The notes below the pieces were generated by a model, which was given only the letters and a program-made list of their open reading frames with translations, was not told the DNA's origin and made no database searches. From contig NMRA01000021.1 of assembly GCA_002633005.1 (NCBI GenBank), positions 1,293,629-1,357,628 of the forward strand: a stretch of 64,000 nucleotides of DNA, given 5' to 3'. Positions 54,377 to 64,000 of this stretch are shown here, piece by piece; position 1 is the stretch's first letter; every line of letters begins with the position of its first letter. The translations under genes were made by a program, and so were the position numbers. The DNA comes from Phoronis australis. Its lineage: Eukaryota; Phoronida; Phoronidae.

Positions 54377-54569
54377 TTTTGGGAAATTCAAGATGCAAAA
54401 ATATTCATACAAAAGAAATCCTAAGGTGCTCAAGAGTATAGCAAATAACAAGAGACCTAAAGGAATACATGTCAAGTTGCTATTGCACTGGAATCAACAT
54501 GTTATTTCTGCTCTGATCTGCTATGCTGAGTTGGGTGCTGAAAAAGCAGATACCAGGAATTTTCAAGCG
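54377..54569 (+). pseudogene. coding-like fragment, family unknown
   Basis: The frame encodes KYSYKRNPKVLKSIANNKR and KADTRNFQA, ends at a donor-like GCG|gtaaga, and follows an AG after a T-rich stretch. A second coding-like piece (ERIEEIVGDHGKNRHNWEKN, CTCTFCDTALY) lies at about 54797-54970, but phases do not join cleanly. Probably a decayed gene or element. Confidence 0.3.
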
Positions 54570-55449
54570 GTAAGAATCTGTCACCTACTTTATTGAGCAT
54601 TTTTGTCACACCCTTACTGACTGTAGGCACTATTTTTGTGTTTTTCAGTGTATTGGGTCATTGGGTGGCTTGTATGAAGTTATTTCATCGCAAATTATTA
54701 CATTGTCTCATCTTACATATTTTTGATCTTTCAATCTTTTTAAGAATGAGTCGACTAATATTTTTTCTGCTGAACTTCGAGGAGATTTAACCCCATTTAG
54801 AAAGGATAGAGGAAATTGTTGGAGACCACGGGAAGAACAGACACAACTGGGAGAAGAATAAATATCTGCTGGAATATACTCTGAAACTTGAAAAAAGTGC
54901 CATCATGGATCAAATTCATAATTGTACTTGCACGTTCTGTGATACGGCATTATATAAAGCCTCATATTAAATTTGAAAAGAAGGCATGAGTTAAAGAGAT
55001 GGATGAAAACCTAATCATTTTAATAACTAAATAGAAACCAGCATCTGATAAGTTAGCTCTACATATTCCTAAATCATAATCCTAAATGCAATTAATTTAA
55101 AATGTCTTGTTTTCACACTGGAAGATAGCACAGGTGATTTGAATCAAAATATGAATGCCAAAAGTCGATGATGTCTACTAAACCATATGCTTCACACTTG
55201 GCTTTAATAACATACTGAAGTCCTGTTACTAACACTTTAAAAACATCACAGTTATTACTTACATGGGCATGCATCAGAACCATCGACAGCATGGATCAGA
55301 GAATAATTTTGTACAAGCGCTAAGGACAAGTTCTAATTTAAAAACAATTAATAAAAATGCATTTTTATGACAGTGATTAGTAATGTTTCAAACTTTATTT
55401 CCCAGGGCCATTTTATATTTTGACTGTCATATTTACTTATTAGTTTTGA

Positions 55450-55596
55450 NTAATAAGCGCCCATGTTCGGTTAACCGCCCATCCCCTACTTTAGGTGGAT
55501 TTTCAATTTAACCGCCCACTGCTCGGTTAACCGCCCTCCCCCGATTTTTTGGATTCGCCAATTTAACCGCCCAGGGCGTTAACCCGAACGATTACG
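55450..55596. mobile_element. MITE remnant after an N
   Basis: From the N it reads TAATAAGCGCCCATG, then several AACCGCCC words, ending GGGCGTTAACCCGAACG and TTACGGTAG. Related to the ends of the element at 46838. Confidence 0.5.
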
Positions 55597-55597
55597 G

Positions 55598-56102
55598 TAG
55601 TAGCAAAAGACCAATATACCTTAAATACTGCAAAAGTTTGAATCATTCTGAATTGATATCTTAGTCACAACAAACAATTTAATACTAAAAATTCAGAGCT
55701 TACGTCCATCACGTACGTACGTCACCGTGACAGTAACTCGACTTATGTCGTGCTGTCTGACAAAAATTTATTTGCAGATATCATCAAAAAATTAGTGTGT
55801 TGTACTTTGTAAACATTCCACTAAATCATCATATAAAACAAAAAAATGTAACTTAATGCAACTCGCAGAAAATTAACGTTAAAACTTTTTTAAAAAAATC
55901 AAATTCTCTACGTATGTCCGTCACATCCCTTTAAAGACAATGTTCTTAGTCAGATTAAAAGATAGGGGAAAAGTTAATACATGCTTTGAAAGCTATCAGC
56001 GAGACCTATCAATTGATGTATTAATTACTTTCCTAGGGTGAACATTTTTTCACAATTGATCAAAATGTTCTCTGATTGTACATCCATCACAAATGGAATT
56101 GC
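55598..56102. repeat. ~500-bp direct repeat, copy 1
   Basis: Shares ordered blocks with 56697-57187 (for example TTTGAATCATTCTGAATTG and AAAGCTATCAGCGAGACC), with point changes and small indels. Offset is about 1.1 kb. Confidence 0.9.
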
Positions 56103-56696
56103 CCAGAGGCAGTCCTTTATAAATGACTATGTTGTATTACTGCAGGTTCACTAGCTAGGCCTCTAGAAGTACTCACCAGTTAAAACACAGCTACTCAAGC
56201 TTCAGTAAAACCCAATCCAGGTGCCCATCCCTGACAGCCTGATTGCTTGCTGAAACACTGCCAGCAGGGTTCCCGCCAGCAGTATAAATATTAAAAGAAA
56301 CATCCGGGGAACCATAAAACTGACAAATCACAAGACACCACAGAAAGATAAAGGTCAAATGATGTTGACTATTACAACAACTATTACTGTTATTTACTAA
56401 GAGTTTCCCTAATGTGCCACGCGGTATCTTCAATATACTAGCCAATTTTGGGGTCTTGTGACACGCGTGATCATTATAGTTATCATTCCTGCCAAGAGGG
56501 GTCACAGTTTTATAATGGCGATTACTCGAGATTGGCTGCCGCAAAAGAACACCTCATAAAAACCGTGAATGCATGAATAAGAAGAGCCTAAATAATACGA
56601 TTAATACATTTTTGGAATCACCATGATCACCACATTCCCAGTCATGATTTCGTGCAAAAGGTCAATCGGTACATTTTGATTAAAAACATTGAATCA

Positions 56697-57187
56697 GTAG
56701 CAAAAGATCAATATAACTTAAAAACTGCAAAAGTTTGAATCATTCTGAATTGATATCTTAGTCACAACAAACAATTTAATAATAGAAAATCAGAGGGTAC
56801 ATCCGTCACGTACGTCCGTCACACGCACTCAACTTACATCGAACTGTCTTACGAAAAATTTCTTAGAAGATATCATTAAAAAATTTTGTACTTTGCAAAC
56901 ATTGAACTAAGTCATAATATAAAACAAAAAATTGTAACCAAATGCAACTCACAAAAAATTAACGTTAATTTTTTTTTCAAAATTTCAAATTCTCTGTGTA
57001 CGTCTCTCACACCCCTTTAAAGGTAATTTTCTCAGTCAGATAAAAGGATAGGAGAAAAGTTATACACGCTTTGAAAGCTATCAGCGAGACCTATCAATTG
57101 ATGTATTAATTATTTTCCTAGGATGCACAGTTTTTTCACAATTGATCAAAATGTTCTCTGATTGTGCGTCTGTCACAAATGGAATTG
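56697..57187. repeat. ~500-bp direct repeat, copy 2
   Basis: Partner of 55598-56102. About 590 bp of other sequence, with a 117-codon minus-strand frame of unknown nature (56191-56544), separates the two. Confidence 0.9.
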
Positions 57188-57389
57188 CTCATTTATTTAA
57201 ACTTAAGACTGGGTGACCACTTCAGTGAGTACACTGATTTTCAAGTGGGCCCAGTCGGAAATAATTACACAAAGTAAAACAACAAACTAGTATCTACAAT
57301 TAGATTGAAAAAATTAATAAGTAAAGTAAATTAATATGAAATTAGTTATTATGTACAATTACATGAATAAATAAGATAAAAGCAGAGTA

Positions 57390-57860
57390 AAATAACAATG
57401 ACCTAGTGCCTACAATCCTGAACAAAGTCCCAGTATTTCTGCTTGAAGATGTGGACGTTTGGTGTGTTCGTGACAGCAGTCCCCAGCCTGTTGTTAGTGA
57501 CCTCTGTAGGTCTTTTGAAAGTTTAAATGAAAGGCATGCCTGCTAACCAGGCTGCACCAACAAAGTGTATCAAGGAGATCGGAAATAGAAAACTCATTAG
57601 TAAAGGCCACAATAGTTGGGTATCAGCCTCCCAGCCTTGTTTTGGAATTTTTGAAGTCTATTCTGAAGGTATGATGCACAGGTACAGGTCTCACATAACA
57701 TCACAGTAATCAAAGTGTGGTACAATTAGACTCTTGTACAGAGTCTTGAAGAGTAGCCTGATCAACATAGCTCCTGGCTCTGTACAAAAGCCCAATCCAC
57801 TGAGAAACTTTGTTTTGGTGTCCATGGATTTATCAGTGGTCTATTTACTTTTTCACAGCT
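57390..57860 (-). pseudogene. LINE ORF2 C-terminal relic
   Basis: The minus strand encodes FKTLYKSLIVPHFDYCDV, matching the conserved ORF2 stretch seen also at 23.5 kb, and further down LAGMPFI...TPNVHIFKQKYWDF. Stops interrupt it. Confidence 0.65.
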
Positions 57861-58409
57861 AAGAATGCCTTTCGTTAATTATTGGCCACTGCCAAACGCG
57901 CTGATTGGTGAGTTGGTACTTTCCAGTTCTTTACCCAGTTATCCTCAATTTCATGTGGTAAAGTATACAATTTAATGACATTGCCTGGCAACAGGAAGAC
58001 AATTTTATCAAATTCTAATTATTTTAAAAATTTGCATTTTTGAAGTTATTTTGACTGATCATATCACTAATTGTGATTGATGCTATGACCTCTGAGCTGT
58101 TGATTGTTGAAGTTTAATGGACTAAAAATTTAAACAATTATGATTTAGGACTTAAGTTTGAAATGTCAGACATGAGGCACCATATGCCAGGGCTGATAGT
58201 GTAAAGATTTCAACCAAACCTTCATTAACTGTTCATAGTGTTTTTTTCACCTGAAATCTAAATGTATCTAATTAGAATACGTTCCTCAATATACCTGGCA
58301 TCGTAATTTTAGAGTGTCACGAAACAATGTGAAGTGAGTAAGAATTATTAATCTTCATGCACGCCATATGTTGGTCACATCACGTGGCCTATAGTTAAAT
58401 GTGAAAAGA

Positions 58410-58486
58410 TCTCTGCTGCGACCTGGGATCAAACGCGGGACTTTCTGCTAACTGTGCAGGCACTCTTGTCAACTGATCTATCACCG
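58410..58486 (-). repeat. tRNA-derived SINE head
   Basis: On the minus strand TAGATCAGTTGACAAGAGTG (A-box-like) is followed by CGTTTGATCCCAGG (B-box-like). Degenerate. Confidence 0.5.
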
Positions 58487-59444
58487 ATTATAGATTTGAT
58501 AGGAAGCATCTTACCCAAAATTGGTTGTGCAATACATGATGTATATAATTGTGTTGTGATAACAACACAATTTGAGTGTGTCTTAATCTAGTAACTTCAT
58601 AGCAATCCACCAACAAATAACCTAGAATTTTTGGTGATTGCGCCTTGTGTTTTGCATATGTTCATAATATCTTATTTCGCCCTTCCGAGTTCTAACTTCA
58701 CAGTAAAAGACTTATACTTGGCTATCCCATGACAAAAATAAATTTTGATTACAACTTACCATTGCGACATATTGGTAAAAAATTGTTCTTCCAATGACAC
58801 GTGATTCCATTGTTATGTCCATCAGTCAAATTGTGTTAAATCGTGATATGTTACTACGTTAGTAAAACATTAATCTGCAATAAAGTTTATCCTACGTGAC
58901 ATTGTATATTTTACTATTTTGCATTTTGGACAGGCACAGGGAGCTGTAGAGCAATGTTTGTAAACTTGTATGTCTCACGAAAGTTTTAAATAGATCTGAC
59001 TATTTCAATAAATCCTTAAAGACGTCTTCAAAATTTTCACAGAAATTTAAGATAAAAAATTTCCATTCTTTCTAAAATTTACTTTTAAGACAATGAAACT
59101 TTTTAGCCAATGAAGAATTTGGATTAATTTTGAAACATAAACTTGTGAAACTCACATCCTTTCCTAATCTTAATCCAAATATTGTGAGTTTTTCAGTTTC
59201 AGACCATAGTACAAGTTTAGTATGAAACTGATTTGTTAGAGCTGTCTAAAAAGAGGATGTCCAGTCCACACCATCTGCACACTGCAGAAATTTAATAATC
59301 TGATTTCCTAAATGTTGTCTGAGCATAATAACCATTATTTCATCACTCATTATAAATAAGTACAATGACATTTGATTTTCTTGCCGAAAACCGCCATTAA
59401 TAATTGTAATCTTTAGATTTAGCTCCATGGTTTATAACATTAAA

Positions 59445-59965
59445 GGCCCTTTCAAACTGACTAAACTCCTGTCCCGGTGAAGCTTCGTCGTAAACTGCAA
59501 AGTTAACTGATCAGAACCATTCATATCAGTGTCCGTAGTTAACAGACACAGAAGTAAACAGTAGGTGACACTGTTGTCATCGAAGTAACTGCAAGGTAGC
59601 GCTGATGCATCATGTGCTTGCTAAGATTTTTTTAATGTGATAATTTGGGAACTTTTTCATGACTTTGTGCTAATTGACATAAAACTTATTTCTAATTCAT
59701 TTGGTGATTATTTGAGTAAAAAGCAACTATTAGCAACGACACTGCCCTTCAGTTGTTGACGATAACAGTGGCCCCTGGCTATAACTTCAATATGACCGAA
59801 GTTGACCATTCATTCTGCACCACAGCGTCGACTCTCCGCTGTTTAATCCACTTGTTGCTGCAAAATTAACTGGTATTGTTAACTTCAATCCAGGACCGAA
59901 GTTAACCATTCATACTGACTGTAACTCCCCAAACCATGGAAGCGTTGATGGAGCATGAAAGGGCC
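59445..59965. mobile_element. MITE with GGCCCTTTCA ends
   Basis: The inverted 10-bp ends GGCCCTTTCA and TGAAAGGGCC bound 521 bp with internal repetition of GAAGTTAACCATTCAT. No coding. Confidence 0.6.
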
Positions 59966-61020
59966 CAAAGATTATTGAGCTCTGATATTTAACATGGGAA
60001 TCCAGTTTTCATTGAAAATTTCCCCAAAATTAAAATCGGCGTATTAGAGGACATATTCCAGGAGATGGAATTAAAGTCTTTTTCAAAATACTTGATTGAC
60101 TAGACCACGCATGTCATTTTGATTTTCATTGATAACCATTAAAGTTACAAACGACCTATTTGATATGTTGTTCTATAAAACCGGACAATATTTTGTAACT
60201 GCTGTTAAGGAGTTGGACCACAGATCGTTGCTCTAGCCTTTTCACTTTGTGGCCATTTCTGGAGGGCAATTTGCATTTTTCATGCATGATCAGATATTAT
60301 GTCTTCAAGCATTTGATATGCAAAAATTTTCTGCATCATTAATTTTATATTTTTTTTGTAAAAAAGCAGATTTTTATACTACTCTAATATGACATATTTA
60401 ACAAGAGGTTTACTAGGTCATATTCATTAACATAATGACTAAGACATTAATGAAACTTGATACAGGGGAAATCTTTAACTTTTTAGTTCTATTGTTATCC
60501 ATCCATTTAAACAAACAATGCAAGTAGACAACAAATGTTTTGAAAATTTATGCTTAACTGTGTTTTTTGCAGTTTTTTCCGCAACAGTGATTTTTGTGAC
60601 TGACTTCTTGAAAGGTAAATTTAATTCTTTTTGAACATCCATGTTGACCTTCTCAGAATTAAGTTTTATTACCACAACCAGTTGACAATTTCTGTAGAAT
60701 ACAAAATAACTTTGTATGTCTAACGCCCTAAGTGTTGTAGCTCATCATTTTTTCAAGCTTCCCATAATTTTCCTGCTTAGGATAATGCAAACTTAACCTC
60801 ACCCAATACCCAAGCCGATGAATTTCACCAAAGATATGGACAAGTTGTTATAAAGAATTAAAATCTACCAGTGACTGGTGTTCGACATTTTCCTTGTTTT
60901 TGATATTAATATTCATGGATCTGGTACCGTTATAGCACCCTCCAATGAATCTCAAGGGTAGTAGGAATGTTTTAGAGTGACATTCATTTGTGCCAACTAA
61001 GAATTCCTGTTCTTTCCAGA

Positions 61021-61212
61021 ATGGCTGGTTCGCTAAGTTTTGATGACAAACTGCTAGGTGAAAAGACGCACTATTACTGTAGCAGTAGTGAAAGTGAAGA
61101 CGAGGGGGACGGTGAGGGAAGAGGCGATGGAGGGGACAGGAAATCGAGCATACGTGGGCCAACATTTGTTCCGGAGTCTGAGATGAGCGATTATCAAGGG
61201 TTCAGCACAAAC
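61021..61212 (+). CDS. PDCL: PDCL coding exon 1
   Basis: An acceptor (tgttctttccag) ends two bases before the ATG, so a non-coding exon lies upstream. It encodes 64 residues ending GFSTN, followed by donor gtgagt. Reading through gives a stop four codons later. Confidence 0.93.
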
Positions 61213-62189
61213 GTGAGTGAATAAATCGTTAATAGTCCCTTACTCAGGCACCACATTTTGAGAACCAGTTTTCTCCACTGAATAATAGGCGTTAAACTGG
61301 TTCTCAAAATGCGGACCTCTGTAAGTGACTTGCTGTAAGTGACTATTGCCAATCTATCGACCGAGCAGGTATTGATCCAGCTGATGAAGGTGTCTAAGTC
61401 CCCTTGCCAGGGTGCATTTGTATCGAGCTGCAATAGAGGAATACCTAGTGCCCCCTATTGTCAGGCTGTCCTCTTGTTTTGACCTGGGCTTATACGTTTT
61501 AACAGTTTTGCTTCTCGTTTAGAAATTTGGATTGATTAGCTCTAGACTTTTCTTTCTTGGTTATTGGCAAACTTGTGATTTTTTCTTACTTTTTGAACGC
61601 TTGTGGCCGCTAATGTTTTTAATTACTAATAGCTTATTTTTGAGTTTTATTTTCTGTTATTATGGTAGGAGACATTAATACAAAATCACTACGCCTATAC
61701 ACTACAATTACGTAATGAGTTACTGAACTTATTGAAATGAGATACTGCATTTAATAAAATGGAATACTGAGTTTTTTTAATAAACACGATACCATGTTTA
61801 GTAAAATGTGTCATCACTGGTGGGAAGACTATTGTTATGAACTGTGTTTTGAGAGTTTTCGAATAATTAAGTTCTTCAAGGCAACTTTGGCCAAAAACAT
61901 TCCTCAGGGTTTTTACTCAGATTGAATCGATTTTTTTGTGCAGAGAACCATTTTATGGCAATGAAAACCAATCACCTGTTGTAATTCATTATTGTTCTAG
62001 ACTGGGCCAAAAGGTGTCATCATTGCCAATCTGCAATATTATTGTAATTCATTATTGTTCTAGACTGGGCCAAAAGGTGTCATCAATGACTGGAGGCGGT
62101 ACAAACAGCTGGAGACAGAGAAAAGGGAGGAGCAAGCAAAGGAACGAGATGAATTGATCAAGAAGTTGTCAGTCACTTGTAGATCACAT
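61021..62189 (+). CDS. PDCL: phosducin-like protein, 5' part (two coding exons)
   Basis: Cytosolic thioredoxin-fold protein that binds G-beta-gamma and helps the CCT chaperonin assemble it. Exon 1 (61021-61212) and exon 2 (62064-62189) together give the first 106 residues. The N-terminus has DDKLLGEK, an aromatic-Ser-acidic run YYCSSSESEDE (likely CK2 sites), then TGPKGVINDWRRYKQLE, the Helix 1 motif that contacts G-beta, and IKKLSVTCRSH. Length and order match PhLP1. The thioredoxin domain must lie beyond the window; I found no further exon up to 64000. Confidence 0.93.
61254..61311. repeat. perfect hairpin in PDCL intron
   Basis: Perfect 18-bp inverted arms (61254-61271 and 61294-61311) around a 22-nt loop, starting 41 bp past the exon 1 donor. 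Confidence 0.85.
61981..62085 (+). repeat. 63-bp offset duplication of the PDCL exon 2 acceptor
   Basis: A 42-bp sequence (branch region, GTTCTAG acceptor, first exon bases) at 61981-62022 recurs exactly at 62044-62085. Confidence 0.95.
62064..62189 (+). CDS. PDCL: PDCL coding exon 2 (G-beta-binding helix)
   Basis: Acceptor attgttctag at 62063, donor gtaagt, 126 nt, phase 0 at both ends. It encodes TGPKGVINDWRRYK and a charged helix. An extra copy of this acceptor plus the first 22 exon bases lies 63 bp upstream (61981-62022). Confidence 0.93.
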
Positions 62190-64000
62190 GTAAGTAGGCG
62201 GTCCTCAACATTACATTAGTCATGTGGGGGCCATATGCATACTGGCTGGGGCATGTTGATTCTACGGTCAAGGTCACATGGTGTGACACTGAAGTTCAAC
62301 AGGGCTGAATGATCCTTACTATAATCTTTTTGAAGTTGGAATAAAGTACATCTTCATGTTCAAGCTGACTAATATTATTCAAGCTTGGCCAATATCATTC
62401 AAGCTTGGCAAATATTCAAGTTCGGCCCATCAAGGTTTTTAGTCGTCTTGCTCCAAAGGGAAGCCCACTCGATACTAAATTTACCATGGGGGGGTCTGTT
62501 TTGAATGGATGTGCTTTACAGAAACTCCTTACTATTACTATGTGAAAACATAAAAGCGCAGTATGGTGAAAGGGCTGTTAAGAAGCCCTAGAACTTAATT
62601 CAAAGTGTCACTGTCGAGAGCAAACGGCATGAGCGTAAGTGTTGGAGGAGGGGGTAATTGGGTTCAGATCTCAACTCATTTCAGCAACATCATGTTCACA
62701 GAGCAGGATTGTCTATAGGACAGTAGGAGGTAATGCAATTTTAATAAAAAATTAAAATTAATGAATGACTTGAACACAATTTTTGGGTGAATTTATTGAT
62801 TGTACGTAATAAGCTGATTATTATATCTCATTTTTCTCTCAGCTGCAATGTTCATGTTTCTTACCATTCAGCAAGAAAAGGAAACATTAACGTGCTGATC
62901 CCTGTCACCATGCAGTAGTTGAAATAAGCAAAACTGTTTCATCCACCACCTACGAACAGAATATCAGATAGACGATACCATCCAATTTGATGAATCGTTT
63001 TACTCCGGAAGAAAAGTTTGCATACTAAAGTACTAAAAAGATTGACCTCGACTTTGTATTTTCATGAAATTTATTGCCAGTCAATGACTGATGTCCTCAG
63101 TTATCTTACAAAGATTGCCTTTGTCTTTGTTCTACTGCCAAAGTAAAACACTTGGCCGATACCCTGATTTAATTTTTGGAACTATGCCTAATATTTATGA
63201 CCAGAAAAAAAGAACGTGAAATGAAAACTAAAGCACCAACACCAGCACCTAATAGTTAACTTGGTAACTAGGACCAGGGCCCGGAATGTAATGTAAATGT
63301 ACTCGAAAGTAAGTTAAACTCGAAATTATTTTTGGCAATTTCTCTGAGCTACTTTAGTGCAAACTCAAGATACCGTATTCGCCGTAATAACTGCCCATGC
63401 CCCTATAAGCGCCCCCCCCACGCCTTTTCAGACTTTGCTGAAATAAGCGCCCAGTCCATTAACGTGTACATGCGAACAGTGACGAACCTACAGTCCTAAA
63501 ACTCGGATACAGTAACGTCTTCAATTTATCAAAAAAATTTTGCACGGGTCTTCTAGACCACCAGCGGCACTGCTGTGTTTGTATTTTGCTGTGACTTTAC
63601 ACTTCAAAGTAACGCAGCGCTTCAAAAAGAACGCAACAGCGTTGCTACACTCTCGCGACGACCGTGTCCCACTATGGTCTGACCTTTCAGTAGACACATC
63701 GACTGTCTCATGAACAAAAATAACTCAGTGTTAAACGCACGTGGCCAGGAAGCGTGCGCTACATACATGAACCTGTCATCAAAGACATTAGTCGGGAACT
63801 ATCCATTCATGAAACAGGTAGCATAGCATCGGTAAGAAATGAATATTGGCACTAATTTCCGACAATTTCTAATACTATAAAACATGTTTGCGTTATTTTT
63901 GAGATGGATTGTTTGATTAACCATAATTGGTGTTTTTAAGCCGAATATCCGATAAAATGACAACTGACAGTGAATGCTTACACACCCTTACACCGAAAAA
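62190..64000 (+). other. PDCL: PDCL intron, incomplete
   Basis: No further exon recognised. It contains short CAAGCTTGG/TATTCAAG repeats near 62360-62420 and the left half of the inverted-repeat element at 63372-63770. Confidence 0.55.
63372..63770. mobile_element. left half of the 46838-type element
   Basis: Begins TATTCGCCGTAATAACTGCC, continues CCCATGCCCCTATAAGCGCC, and ends near GTGGCCAGGAAGCGTGCGC. These match 46838-47290 in order. Confidence 0.7.

Larger units (their letters stand above)
52400..61000. other. intergenic region between the minus-strand gene and PDCL
   Basis: AT-rich, with the repeats and relics listed separately. No intact gene is seen. A 5' untranslated exon and promoter of PDCL should lie near its end, since the ATG exon is preceded by an acceptor. 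Confidence 0.5.

Noticed and set aside
56191-56544. 117-codon minus-strand frame as a gene
   Set aside because: It lies between two direct repeats, has no recognised domain and no splice partners; probably repeat DNA.

Overview
This is animal nuclear DNA. Genes are split by GT-AG introns, and the window holds LINE relics, tRNA-derived SINEs, inverted-repeat elements (MITEs), microsatellites and minisatellites, with no operons. The repeat mix and apparent heterozygosity suggest a non-vertebrate, probably a marine invertebrate deuterostome, but the sequence does not fix the species. Three single Ns (25340, 45484, 55450) mark assembly joins.

Layout. Positions 1-6400 are intergenic repeat-rich DNA lying 3' of the first gene. 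Positions 6533-23917 on the minus strand hold a complete gamma-glutamyltranspeptidase gene, which I rebuilt as 12 coding exons with consistent phases (619 residues). The first exon supplies only ATGAC, and intron 1 carries a 5'-truncated LINE with a 9-bp target-site duplication. Positions 24000-37000 are mostly intergenic, with a reverse-transcriptase relic, a 30-bp hairpin array, SINEs and MITEs, and one possible first exon with a TATA-like box at 28.5 kb. Positions 37000-52310 on the minus strand hold a second gene that I could not name. It has seven coding exons and encodes a lysine-rich, probably nuclear protein of about 339 residues. Its exons 2 and 3 occur twice, inside a ~3.3 kb block (42226-45483 and 47276-51745). 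The two copies are separated by a single N, and the right copy has an extra LINE insertion. Two haplotypes laid end to end by the assembler is the simplest explanation; a real in-phase duplication of an 81-residue module is the alternative. Positions 53-60 kb hold repeats, a LINE relic and some coding-like fragments. From 61021 on the plus strand comes the 5' part of a phosducin-like gene (PDCL): two coding exons, with the rest beyond the window. Its second exon has a duplicated 3' splice site whose upstream copy leads to an in-frame stop.

Function. The three identified or modelled genes have no evident common pathway. GGT is a cell-surface glutathione-cleaving enzyme, PDCL is a cytosolic G-beta-gamma/CCT co-chaperone, and the middle gene looks like a nuclear or nucleolar basic protein. 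The most unusual material is the duplicated block at the N, the PDCL splice-site duplication, and several hairpin-rich arrays and elements.
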